This document shows, one piece after another, positions 1-7,507 of a DNA stretch of 30,445 bases. The notes beneath the pieces are model-generated. The model searched no databases, was not told the DNA's origin, and was given only the letters and a program-made list of their open reading frames with translations. Both the position numbers and the translations under genes were made by a program. Source of the stretch: CAYVQB01 sp964453985. GTDB taxonomy: Bacteria; Babelota; Babeliae; Babelales; UASB340. The stretch covers positions 1 through 30,445 of the forward strand of contig CAYVQB010000011.1 in NCBI GenBank assembly GCA_964453985.1, written 5' to 3'. How positions within the stretch are numbered: position 1 is the first letter of the stretch; every line of letters begins with the position of its first letter.

Positions 1-438
1 GGATCAAAAAAAGAAACTACCAAAAAGATACTAAGAATCTTTGATCACTCTTCAATTTATTTACTTATAGCAGGAACATACACGCCCTTTTGTTTAGTAA
101 CATTACGCAGCATAGGAGGCTTGGCAGTGTTCTGTACTCTGTGGACACTAACAGCAATAGGAATCACCCTGAAAATTTTCTTTACAGGACGGTTCAACGG
201 CGTATCAACTCTGATGTATTTATTAATGGGATGGATAGTGATGCTGGTCATGAAACAATTCGTAATTGCAATCACTCTTACAGGTTTTTTATGGGTTCTT
301 GCTGGCGGATTATTCTATTCTCTTGGTGTTATATTTTACGCATTAGAAAAGAAGCCATTCTTTCATACAATATGGCACTTCTTTGTTATGGGTGGCAGTG
401 CTTGCCACTTTCTTGCAATACTTTTTTATGTGTTGTAA
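1..438 (+). CDS. Hemolysin III / PAQR-family membrane protein, 5'-truncated by window edge
   Basis: The frame is open from base 1 to a TAA at 436-438, giving 145 residues with no start inside the window. The protein is hydrophobic, with about five membrane segments left. It carries hallmarks of the bacterial hemolysin III (YqfA/YplQ, PAQR) family: DHSSIYLLIAGTYTPF near the visible N-terminus, YLLMGW in the middle, GGLFYSLGVIFY, and a C-terminal HTIWHFFVMGGSACHF. The conserved His and Ser residues of these motifs are the proposed metal-binding core in PAQR proteins. It ends at a hairpin shared with the convergent glmS gene. The biochemical role of bacterial members is poorly defined, and haemolysis should not be assumed. 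The family call is confident. Internal ATGs (such as 121) fall after conserved motifs, so they are not the true start. Confidence 0.88.
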   Translation, partial: GSKKETTKKILRIFDHSSIYLLIAGTYTPFCLVTLRSIGGLAVFCTLWTLTAIGITLKIFFTGRFNGVSTLMYLLMGWIVMLVMKQFVIAITLTGFLWVLAGGLFYSLGVIFYALEKKPFFHTIWHFFVMGGSACHFLAILFYVL

Positions 439-464
439 AAACTTAGAAATACATTCGAAGAATA

Positions 465-494
465 AAAGCCCTGGTGAATTAATACCAGGGCTTT
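465..494. terminator. Bidirectional rho-independent terminator between hlyIII-like gene and glmS
   Basis: An 11-bp perfect inverted repeat (AAAGCCCTGGT, 8-nt loop, ACCAGGGCTTT) lies between two convergent genes. A T-rich tract follows it on the plus strand (ATATTTTTTATT). On the minus strand the stem is followed by TTTTATTC. It can therefore stop transcription from both sides. Confidence 0.88.
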
Positions 495-501
495 ATATTT
501 T

Positions 502-2415
502 TTATTCTACAGTAACAGACTTTGCAAGATTTCTTGGCCTATCTATAGGACAGCCCAACTCTTTGGTAATCTGATAAATAAAGAACTGCATCAAACCAGT
601 CATTGCCAATGGAGCAAGCAACGGTTTGACCTTAGGAATAATAAAACAATAATCTGAAAGACTAATCAATTCATCTTGGCCCTCAAACGCAAAAGCAACC
701 AGATGCCCGTTCCTAGCCTTTACTTCTTGGGCATTTGCAACAAGCTTTTGATAAACAAGATCATCCAAAACTGAAAACAGTATCACAGGAGTTCTTTGAT
801 CTATTAAAGCAATAGGTCCATGCTTAAGTTCGCCAGCAGGATAACATTGCGCAAACACATAAGAAATCTCTTTTAGTTTTAGAGCAGCTTCCATTGCAAA
901 CGGATAACTGATATGACGACCTAAAAATATAAATCGTTCAAACTTAGAATATTTTTTAGCCAAGCCTTGAGAAATCTCCCATTTATAGCTTTCAATAGTT
1001 GTTTCTAAAACTTCAGCTGCAACAAAAAGATCCTCTTCTGCTGTTTTCATATCTTCAACAGAAAGAAGCCCCTTTGTAAGGGCAATTCTATGTGACAACC
1101 AATAAAGAATAGCTAATTGATTAGAAAAAGCTTTAGTTGAAGCAACAGAAATCTCTGGACCAGCCTGCATAGGCAAAAAGCCTCCGGCCTCTCTGACCAT
1201 AGTACTTGAAACAACATTTGTTATAGCAATAGTTGGAATATCATGAGAATTAACCAATCTTAAAGCTTCCAAAGTATCTGCGGTTTCTCCCGACTGAGAA
1301 ATAAATATAAATACTGTGTCAGGCCTTGGAAAAAAAGGCATATACCGAAACTCTGAAGCCAAGAATACATGGACAGGTATTTTACAAATAGTTTCAATGA
1401 AAAACTGTACTATTCTGCAAGCATGCCAAGATGTTCCTGCAGCAATTAGATTAATCTGTTGTAAATTCTCTAATTGTTCTAAGGTTAGCCCCAACTGCTG
1501 CCAAATACTATCATGATATTCAAGCGTTGTCTGATACGTTGTTTCGCCCTCAGATTCATGAGATGAAATATCATTAGTACTACCAATCATCTTACAGAAA
1601 GTAATTGTATCATCAATAGCTCGCTTCTGTTCATAAATTTCTTTTAGCATGTAATGCTCAAAGCCCTGTTTACCAACATCATCGAACTTAAAATCTACAT
1701 TTTGGGTTTCTACAGGTATAGAGTTGCCAGAAAAATCATAAGCTTCTATAGAATCTTTGGTAACAATTGCAAAGCTATTATCAGGAATAAAAAAGACCTT
1801 ACTGGTCTTATCCCAAAAAGCCAATAAATCCGAAGCAACAAAGACCTCTTCTTGCCCAACTCCAATAACCAACGGAGAACGCCTACGAACCACTAACAAC
1901 TGATCAGGATAATCTTCCATCAAGAAGACAAAGGCATAAGCGCCTTTTATCTGTCTTACAAGATCAACTGCAGCCGACTTAGGGCTTGTATGAAATTTTA
2001 ATAAATTACCAAATAAATGAGCTATTACCTCAGTATCCGTCGAAGAATAAAAATCATGACCTGAAGCTATAAGCTTTTCTCTTATCTCTCTATGACTTTC
2101 AATGATTCCATTGTGAACTAAAGCAATAGATTTGCTACAGTTAAAATGGGGATGAGCATTACTCTCATTAGCAATGCCATGAGTTGCCCAACGAGTATGA
2201 CCAATTCCTATAAACCCATCAATTTGACCTTTATTGACAGCATCCTTTAAAGATTCCACACTACCAACAGTCTTTGAAAAGCTTAGATGCTTATGTCTAC
2301 CGTTAATACAAGCAAAACCAGCAGAATCATACCCTCGATATTCTAGCCTGCTAAGTCCCTCTAAAATAAAGTCTTTACAGTGCCCCTTCCCAATATATGC
2401 TACAATTCCACACAT
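502..2415 (-). CDS. glmS: Glutamine--fructose-6-phosphate aminotransferase (isomerizing)
   Basis: This enzyme makes glucosamine-6-phosphate from fructose-6-phosphate and glutamine, the entry step to UDP-GlcNAc for peptidoglycan and LPS. It acts in the cytosol. The protein (637 aa, slightly longer than the usual ~610) starts MCGIVAYIG, so Cys2 becomes the N-terminal nucleophile after Met removal. The class II glutaminase domain (about 1-240) includes LEYRGYDSAG and HTRWATHG. It is followed by HYMLKEIYEQ and two SIS sugar-isomerase domains (AAGTSWHA and SQSGETADT in the first; AALKLKEISY in the second). The C-terminus LAKSVTVE is the conserved tail that closes the active site. The extra length lies mainly in the linker around residues 280-305. 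It lies 63 bp downstream of rpsI in the same direction. That gap is too short for a glmS ribozyme, so known ribozyme control is unlikely here. Confidence 0.97.
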   Translation of the reverse strand: MCGIVAYIGKGHCKDFILEGLSRLEYRGYDSAGFACINGRHKHLSFSKTVGSVESLKDAVNKGQIDGFIGIGHTRWATHGIANESNAHPHFNCSKSIALVHNGIIESHREIREKLIASGHDFYSSTDTEVIAHLFGNLLKFHTSPKSAAVDLVRQIKGAYAFVFLMEDYPDQLLVVRRRSPLVIGVGQEEVFVASDLLAFWDKTSKVFFIPDNSFAIVTKDSIEAYDFSGNSIPVETQNVDFKFDDVGKQGFEHYMLKEIYEQKRAIDDTITFCKMIGSTNDISSHESEGETTYQTTLEYHDSIWQQLGLTLEQLENLQQINLIAAGTSWHACRIVQFFIETICKIPVHVFLASEFRYMPFFPRPDTVFIFISQSGETADTLEALRLVNSHDIPTIAITNVVSSTMVREAGGFLPMQAGPEISVASTKAFSNQLAILYWLSHRIALTKGLLSVEDMKTAEEDLFVAAEVLETTIESYKWEISQGLAKKYSKFERFIFLGRHISYPFAMEAALKLKEISYVFAQCYPAGELKHGPIALIDQRTPVILFSVLDDLVYQKLVANAQEVKARNGHLVAFAFEGQDELISLSDYCFIIPKVKPLLAPLAMTGLMQFFIYQITKELGCPIDRPRNLAKSVTVE

Positions 2416-2478
2416 TAGGACATACCCTTTATACTACTCTCTTGTGAATAAAAGTAATAACTAATAATAAATAGAAGA

Positions 2479-2883
2479 TTAACGTTTAACGAACTGGAAC
2501 TTACGTCTAGCGCCTTTTTGTCCGTATTTCTTACGTTCTTTTAATCTTGAATCTACAGTTAGAAGGCCATGTTTCTTTAGTGAAGGTCTCAATGTCTCAT
2601 CAAGGCTCAATAAAGCTCTGCTAATCCCTAATTTAACAGCGCCGGCTTGACCAACATTTCCACCACCACAAACATTAGCTTGAACATCAAATTCTTTTGC
2701 TAATCCTGCAGCCTTAAAAGGAAGAATTACCATATCTCTGGTAGCCTTGGTATCAAAGTATTTATCATAATCTCTTCCGTTAACAGTAACCGCGCCTGTA
2801 CCTTTTTTTAGCCAGACTCTTGCAACAGAAGACTTACGACGACCAACACCATGATTATTTATTGAAGTTTTTGCTTTTTCCAT
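2479..2883 (-). CDS. rpsI: 30S ribosomal protein uS9 (S9)
   Basis: This is a component of the small-subunit head. Its C-terminal tail reaches the P-site tRNA. From the ATG at 2883 it is 135 aa, the normal S9 length, with GRRKSSVARVWLKKGTG near the start, the central GGGNVGQAGAVKLGISRAL, and the basic tail ending FQFVKR. The frame stays open upstream to a TTG at 2967, adding 28 residues, but those residues are not S9-like. The extension lacks a convincing ribosome-binding site, so ATG 2883 is preferred. The usual partner rplM (L13) is not adjacent. The gene upstream is tRNA-Thr, then dksA-like and tadA, all on the same strand. glmS follows 63 bp downstream. Confidence 0.96.
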   Translation of the reverse strand: MEKAKTSINNHGVGRRKSSVARVWLKKGTGAVTVNGRDYDKYFDTKATRDMVILPFKAAGLAKEFDVQANVCGGGNVGQAGAVKLGISRALLSLDETLRPSLKKHGLLTVDSRLKERKKYGQKGARRKFQFVKR

Positions 2884-3040
2884 AATTTCTTTACGTAAAA
2901 TAGATTTCCAGTCAGTGGCGAGCCCATCGAACTTTACGAACGACTCAACACGCTTAACAAATAACAATTTACAATACTCAAAAATAAATAGTACAAAATC
3001 AAAACAAAGATGTCAAAAAAACCCCAAAATACAGGTTATA

Positions 3041-3115
3041 TGGAGCCGGTGACCGGATTTGAACCGACGGCCTACTGATTACGAATCAATTGCTCTACCA
3101 CTGAGCTACACCGGC
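3041..3115 (-). tRNA. tRNA-Thr (anticodon CGT), CCA encoded
   Basis: The minus strand folds into a full cloverleaf. The acceptor stem is GCCGGTG/CACCGGC, the D arm GCTC...GAGC, and the anticodon stem ATTGA/TCAGT around loop TTCGTAA (anticodon CGT, reading ACG). The T arm is GTCGG-TTCAAAT-CCGGT (last pair a wobble), then discriminator T and an encoded CCA. It sits 25 bp downstream of the dksA-like gene and about 160 bp upstream of the rpsI ATG. No separate promoter is obvious, so it is probably processed from a longer mRNA. Confidence 0.96.
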
Positions 3116-3140
3116 AAAAAGACAAACTTATTCAGCCTAC

Positions 3141-3485
3141 TTATTTTTCAAATTCTTCTTGGCAAACAATACATCTTGCAGCATAAGGAGAATTATCCAA
3201 TCGCCTATCTGAGATTGTATTACCACAATCTATACAAAAGCCATATTCATCCTTTTTCAATCTGCTTAAAGCATCGTCAATAGACTTTAATTCATCTATT
3301 TCTGTTTGTTCTAAAGAAGTCTTAAGCTTCTCCATAGATAGCGACAAAGCTTCGTCACCACTATCTTGAACTTGCCCATCAGAAACTTTTTCGCTAGAAC
3401 TACTAGAAAGCTCCTTCATCATTTGAGCTCGTCTTTCTAACAGCTTATCCTTTACCTTCTCCAAAAAACTTTTTCTCTGCTTCAC
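3141..3485 (-). CDS. dksA: DksA/TraR-family RNA polymerase-binding zinc-finger protein
   Basis: DksA-type proteins insert a coiled coil into the RNA polymerase secondary channel and, with ppGpp, reset rRNA and amino-acid promoter activity. This 114-residue protein has a helical N-terminus, then DSGDEA (Asp41, Asp44, Ala46), which matches the DxxDxA tip of E. coli DksA. A second helix leads to a C4 zinc finger with Cys84/Cys87 (CIDC) and Cys105/Cys108 (CIVC). It is shorter than E. coli DksA (151 aa), as in many non-proteobacterial members. The chosen start is a GTG at 3485 preceded by a purine-rich AAGGAAGGTGAAGG. This start lies inside the 3' end of tadA, giving a 41-bp overlap. An internal ATG at residue 22 is a less attractive alternative. 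The family is certain; true DksA function is likely but unproven. Confidence 0.88.
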   Translation of the reverse strand: MKQRKSFLEKVKDKLLERRAQMMKELSSSSSEKVSDGQVQDSGDEALSLSMEKLKTSLEQTEIDELKSIDDALSRLKKDEYGFCIDCGNTISDRRLDNSPYAARCIVCQEEFEK

Positions 3486-3957
3486 CCTTCACCTTCCTTT
3501 TCATCCTAAGCTTCTTAAAAAACTTTTTAAGAATATCAATACTCTCTTGCTCTTTCAAACCTTTTCTGATTACTAAGTCTTTTTTGTATAATTTGTATGA
3601 GCAAGATTCTTGCCCATAACCAAAGCCAAATTCCTTACAGCATGCTCCAAAGACTATTCCTTTGAGCCGACTTAGCTGAATCAATCCAAAGCACATAAGG
3701 CACGGCTCCAATGTAACATATAACCAACAATCATCAAGTCTCCAATCCCCAAGCACCTTACATGCTTTTTTTATAGCTATGACCTCTGCATGAGCGGATT
3801 GGCATCCCGATGCTTCTATTTTGTTATAACCTCTACCCAAAATTTTACCATCTTTATTTACAACTATGGCACCAACAGGCACCTCTCCCTTACTTAAAGC
3901 AACGTGTGCCTGACTTAAAGCCTTTTGCATGTAAAAACAGTCTTTTTGGGTATCCAT
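3445..3957 (-). CDS. tadA: tRNA-specific adenosine deaminase (A34 to inosine)
   Basis: TadA deaminates A34 of tRNA-Arg(ACG) to inosine so that one tRNA reads several CGN codons. The 170-aa protein has the zinc-deaminase core. His56-Ala-Glu58 (SAHAEV) supplies a zinc ligand and the proton-shuttling Glu. PCLMC (Cys86, Cys89, within TLEPCLMC) supplies the other zinc ligands. The N-terminal GEVPVGAIVV and the following N45 are typical of TadA. The C-terminus is Lys-rich (KKFFKKLRMKRK) and overlaps the start of the downstream dksA-like gene. It starts with an ATG at 3957, has a -10 element just upstream, and is the first gene of the minus-strand run ending with glmS. Confidence 0.94.
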   Translation of the reverse strand: MDTQKDCFYMQKALSQAHVALSKGEVPVGAIVVNKDGKILGRGYNKIEASGCQSAHAEVIAIKKACKVLGDWRLDDCWLYVTLEPCLMCFGLIQLSRLKGIVFGACCKEFGFGYGQESCSYKLYKKDLVIRKGLKEQESIDILKKFFKKLRMKRKVKGEAEKKFFGEGKG

Positions 3958-3990
3958 TTTCCAAACTCTTTCTTTTTTTAAATTTAATAT

Positions 3991-4014
3991 TACAAAATAT
4001 TATACAAAATATTA
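3991..4014 (-). promoter_or_regulatory. Putative tadA promoter (-10 TATAAT) inside a 12-bp tandem duplication
   Basis: The plus-strand sequence TACAAAATATTA occurs twice in perfect tandem (3991-4002, 4003-4014). Read on the minus strand, the junction contains a consensus TATAAT (3999-4004) about 42 bp before the tadA ATG. No good -35 is visible, so AT-rich upstream DNA may compensate. Confidence 0.45.
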
Positions 4015-4049
4015 ATAAGATACAAGGTTCTAAAAAAACACTTTTTGTG

Positions 4050-4055
4050 TATAAT
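4050..4055 (+). promoter_or_regulatory. Putative gyrB promoter -10 element
   Basis: A consensus TATAAT (TGTGTATAATAATA) lies 58 bp upstream of the gyrB ATG in the 156-bp gap shared with divergent tadA. There is no recognisable TTGACA at 16-18 bp upstream, so the call rests on the -10 and its position. GyrB promoters are often supercoiling-sensitive, but nothing here proves that. Confidence 0.42.
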
Positions 4056-4113
4056 AATAAGCATAATTACAATGTAGCATACTTAATACCGAATTTTATT
4101 CTAGGGGAATTCA

Positions 4114-6564
4114 ATGAACGAAAAAATAGATAACCCAACTAAAAAAAACAAAGGCACTGGCAAAGAAGAATATGGTGCCAAATCAATTAAAGTTCTTGAA
4201 GGGCTTACGGCGGTAAGAAAACGTCCAGCTATGTATATCGGATCTACAAACATCGCAGGACTGCACCACCTGGCTTATGAAGTTGTAGATAACTCTGTAG
4301 ACGAAGCTCTTGGTGGACATTGTAACGAAATAAAAATAATTCTCCACCTGGATAATTCTTGCTCCGTTAAAGATAACGGACGAGGAATACCTGTTGACAT
4401 ACATCCAACAGAAAAGGTTTCCGCGGCTCAAGTGGTTTTAACAAAACTTCACGCAGGGGGAAAATTTGAAAAAGATTCTTACAAATACTCAGGCGGACTT
4501 CATGGTGTTGGTGTTTCTGTTGTAAACGCCCTATCAAGTAAATTAGAAATAAAAGTTTATAAAAACGGCAGAGAGTACCAACAATTTTATAAAAACGGTG
4601 GAATTCCAGAGGGACCCTTACAGGAAATTGGTCCAACAGATAAACAAGGAACCTACATAAGATTTTATCCTGATGACAAAATTTTCGAAGAAACCGAATT
4701 TAAGTTCGATACCCTTGCTACAAGATTCAGAGAGTTATCCTTTTTAAACAAAGGGTTAAAGATAGATATAACAGACGAGAGAAGTGAAGAAGAACTTTCA
4801 TTTTATTATGAAGGCGGCATAGCTTCTTTTGTAAAACACATCAACGAAAAAAAAACTCCTATCTTTCCCGAAATAATAGAATTCAGTAAAGATGACGAAG
4901 TTTATGTTGTTGATTTTGCCTGCCAATATAATGACGGCTACTCCGAACAGGTATTCAGCTTTGTAAATAATATTCGCACCATGGAGGGCGGAACACATGA
5001 AGCCGGCTTCAGGTCCGCTTTAACTAAAATTTGCAATCGCTACGCACAAAAATTAAATATCTTAAAAGATGGTCTATCTTTATCTAGCGATGACGTACGA
5101 GAAGGCCTAGTAGCAGTACTAAGCATCAAAGTTCCCGAACCTCAGTTTGAAGGACAAACAAAAACTAAACTTGGAAACAGTGACGTCAAAGGAATAGTTG
5201 ATTCTTGGCTCTATTCCTTTTTTGATACCTTCTTTGAAGAAAATCCTGCTATCGCAAAAAAGATTTTACAAAAAGCCTTGGTTGCCCAACAAGCAAGAAA
5301 TGCGGCTAAAAAAGCGCGTGAGTTAACAAGAAGAAAAACAGTCCTTGAAAGCTCTGTTCTCCCAGGAAAACTCGCCGACTGCTCTAATGCAGAACCATCA
5401 AAATGTGAATTATACATCGTAGAGGGCGATTCTGCAGGAGGCTCAGCAAAACAAGCTCGTGACCGCTTTACCCAGGCAATATTGCCTCTTCGTGGTAAAA
5501 TTATAAACGTAGAAAAAGCTCGTTTAGATAAGATGCTATCAAACAATGAAATAAAAGATCTTATCACTGCGATTGGTGCAGGCGTTGGTAATCAAGAATT
5601 TAATTCCGAAAAAGTACGTTACCATAAAGTCGTTATAATGACTGATGCGGACGTTGATGGATCACATATTCGAATCCTACTTTTAACCTTCTTTTTCAGA
5701 CACATGGTGTCATTAATCGAAAACGGTTACTTATATATCGCTCAACCACCATTATATAAAATTAAGGTAGGAAAAACAGAACGATATTTAAAAGATGACT
5801 CTGAACTAAAAGTCTTCTTATTTGATTGGTCCCAAGAAAACATTAACTTTAAAACAAACGGTAAAGATATTACAGGAAAACCCTGGAAAGAACTTTTGGA
5901 CCAGATTCTTGAATATGAAAATAATTTAACAAAATCTAGCAATAATCTAGAGGTTTCAATACATCACAGTCATGAGCTAATCAAGTTTCTACATGATATC
6001 AATTGGGAACTTAATAAGTTTGAGATGCAGGAGGTTGTAACCAAATTAAACGAGTATTTCCCTCAGTATGAAATTTCAGGAATCAGAGAAGAGAGCCAAG
6101 AAAACGAAAACGCCCTTGAAGCTCCTGTTAATAAAAAGGCTTCAATCACATTCAGCCAAGATAAAAAGACTTGGGAAGTTCCTCTCAAATTCTTTACAGC
6201 TGAAGAAACAGGCAAGCTCGTAACTCTTTACAAACCGTTAGCCGCCCTGGAGAAAACAAGCTGGGTAGTTTCACATAAGAACACAGAAAAGACAGACTCA
6301 GGCATACTAACTTTATCTAATGCGATTTTGAGCATAGGTAAAGCTCTTATGACCATCCAACGCTACAAAGGTCTTGGTGAAATGAACCCTGAACAACTTT
6401 GGGAAACTACAATGGATCCTAACACAAGAACTTTCTTGCGAGTTACTATTGAAGATGCCCTTAAGGCTGATCAGTGGTTTGCTTCTTTGATGGGTGATGA
6501 CGTTTCTGAAAGACGTAACTATATTGAAAAGCATGCTCATTTTGTAAGAAATTTAGATATCTAA
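4114..6564 (+). CDS. gyrB: DNA gyrase subunit B
   Basis: This is the ATPase subunit of the type IIA topoisomerase that introduces negative supercoils with GyrA (not in this window). The 816-aa protein has an N-terminal GHKL ATPase: EVVDNSVDEALGG with the catalytic Glu and Mg-binding Asn, DNGRGIPVDIH, and GGLHGVGVSVVNALS. Next come the transducer domain with QTKTKLGN (the ATP-contacting Lys) and the TOPRIM domain with EGDSAGG and DADVDGSHI. The tail is QRYKGLGEMNPEQLWETTMD. An insert of about 170 residues between the TOPRIM halves, together with the intact C-terminal motif, matches long E. coli-type GyrB rather than ParE. Start ATG 4114 follows AGGGGAATTCA, a good ribosome-binding site. It ends just before a strong terminator. 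Confidence 0.97.
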   Translation: MNEKIDNPTKKNKGTGKEEYGAKSIKVLEGLTAVRKRPAMYIGSTNIAGLHHLAYEVVDNSVDEALGGHCNEIKIILHLDNSCSVKDNGRGIPVDIHPTEKVSAAQVVLTKLHAGGKFEKDSYKYSGGLHGVGVSVVNALSSKLEIKVYKNGREYQQFYKNGGIPEGPLQEIGPTDKQGTYIRFYPDDKIFEETEFKFDTLATRFRELSFLNKGLKIDITDERSEEELSFYYEGGIASFVKHINEKKTPIFPEIIEFSKDDEVYVVDFACQYNDGYSEQVFSFVNNIRTMEGGTHEAGFRSALTKICNRYAQKLNILKDGLSLSSDDVREGLVAVLSIKVPEPQFEGQTKTKLGNSDVKGIVDSWLYSFFDTFFEENPAIAKKILQKALVAQQARNAAKKARELTRRKTVLESSVLPGKLADCSNAEPSKCELYIVEGDSAGGSAKQARDRFTQAILPLRGKIINVEKARLDKMLSNNEIKDLITAIGAGVGNQEFNSEKVRYHKVVIMTDADVDGSHIRILLLTFFFRHMVSLIENGYLYIAQPPLYKIKVGKTERYLKDDSELKVFLFDWSQENINFKTNGKDITGKPWKELLDQILEYENNLTKSSNNLEVSIHHSHELIKFLHDINWELNKFEMQEVVTKLNEYFPQYEISGIREESQENENALEAPVNKKASITFSQDKKTWEVPLKFFTAEETGKLVTLYKPLAALEKTSWVVSHKNTEKTDSGILTLSNAILSIGKALMTIQRYKGLGEMNPEQLWETTMDPNTRTFLRVTIEDALKADQWFASLMGDDVSERRNYIEKHAHFVRNLDI

Positions 6565-6583
6565 ATCTGAATAAACTCAAATA

Positions 6584-6610
6584 AAAAGCCCCGGCAAGAC
6601 CGGGGCTTTT
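6584..6610. terminator. Bidirectional rho-independent terminator after gyrB
   Basis: An 11-bp perfect stem (AAAAGCCCCGG / CCGGGGCTTTT) with 5-nt loop CAAGA begins 20 bp after the gyrB stop. It is followed by T residues on the plus strand and by TTTTTATTT on the minus strand. It serves both gyrB and the convergent gene at 6647-7423. Confidence 0.93.
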
Positions 6611-6646
6611 TTAATCAATAACTTAAAGTACTACCTTAAATTTCAC

Positions 6647-7423
6647 TTAGGCCATTTGAAAACCGTTGGCAAAAATATAATATATAAAAGCACCTAAAAT
6701 TGTAGTCGCACCGACACCTAATGTAGTACCAACGCAACAAGGTCTCCCACAACAACGCTTTCCTCGAGTAAGCACTCTAGCTGCCTTTAATAAATCCCTT
6801 TGTTCTCTAGTCATAAAAAATTTACGCAATACAGTCTCTTTGTTTTCTTTTTCTTGCAAAGCTTCTTCCCTTGCTTGTTTTTTTCCTGCAACAAAAGCCC
6901 GCCATGTTTTAATAACGTGCTTCTGTCTAAGCATAGTTAAATATTTAGAAATTATAGCAATAGCTTCTTTTTTAGACATCTTTGGGCTTTCACTATCATC
7001 TTGCGCTCCAGCAACTTCTTCTTCAAACTCTGTATCTTTTGCTAGCCTTTCAAGAAGATCCTTGAACTTAGAATTCATACCAGAATCGGGACCATAGATT
7101 TCGTCCTCGTCTTCAAGTTTTTTTGCCTGTTGATTATTCTCGAAACTCTCTTCTTCTTCATCATCACCATCAGACTGAGTATTTCCATCATGATCCTCAT
7201 CAGAATCTTCATCAGAAGCACAATCACTTTCAGTTTCTTCAGAATCGCTACAAGAACTATCGTAATCAGATCCAAAGCTCCAGGGAACAATATCCGCATG
7301 AGACTCTTCATCTCGACCAACTTGCTCTCTAGCAAGATCTCCATATCCTGCATAAACCACGTCCAAATTAAGAGATAAACCAAACAAAAAAAGAAACAAA
7401 ATGTAAGCCCTAGAAAACTTCAT
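6647..7423 (-). CDS. Secreted or surface acidic protein with Cys-pair motif and C-terminal membrane segment; function unknown
   Basis: I do not recognise a family. From ATG 7423, which has a strong AAGGAG ribosome-binding site, the protein is 258 aa. A clear Sec signal peptide comes first (hydrophobic FLFLFGLSLNLDVVYA, likely cut before GYGD). A strongly acidic Asp/Glu/Ser-rich stretch runs from roughly residue 35 to 105 and includes SDCASDEDSDEDHDG. A helical, charged middle follows (KTWRAFVAGKKQAREEA). Near the end is the double Cys-pair element KRCCGRPCCVG, immediately before a Gly-rich hydrophobic helix (TILGAFIYYIFANGF). The layout suggests an exported protein anchored at its C-terminus, with the acidic region outside the cytoplasm. 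The frame extends upstream to 7495, but that part lacks a signal peptide and the ribosome-binding site favours 7423. It follows proC with an 84-bp gap. Confidence 0.8.
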   Translation of the reverse strand: MKFSRAYILFLFLFGLSLNLDVVYAGYGDLAREQVGRDEESHADIVPWSFGSDYDSSCSDSEETESDCASDEDSDEDHDGNTQSDGDDEEEESFENNQQAKKLEDEDEIYGPDSGMNSKFKDLLERLAKDTEFEEEVAGAQDDSESPKMSKKEAIAIISKYLTMLRQKHVIKTWRAFVAGKKQAREEALQEKENKETVLRKFFMTREQRDLLKAARVLTRGKRCCGRPCCVGTTLGVGATTILGAFIYYIFANGFQMA

Positions 7424-7507
7424 GAAAAACTCCTTCGTATAACAAACACACAAATAAACACTACGACCGTAAAAACTTTTGTGTAAGTTAAACAAGAAAT
7501 TTTAATT

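Noticed and set aside
2416..2478. Possible glmS ribozyme in front of glmS
   Set aside because: Only 63 bp between rpsI and glmS; too short, and no ribozyme core is seen.
2884..2967. 28-residue N-terminal extension of rpsI from a TTG start
   Set aside because: No ribosome-binding site or S9 similarity; ATG 2883 gives the normal family length.
6840..6960. WRAF-type segment in the acidic protein as a Sfi1/IQ-like calmodulin-binding repeat
   Set aside because: A single short similarity; no repeat periodicity to support it.
7424..7495. In-frame upstream extension of the acidic protein
   Set aside because: AAGGAG and the signal peptide place the start at 7423.
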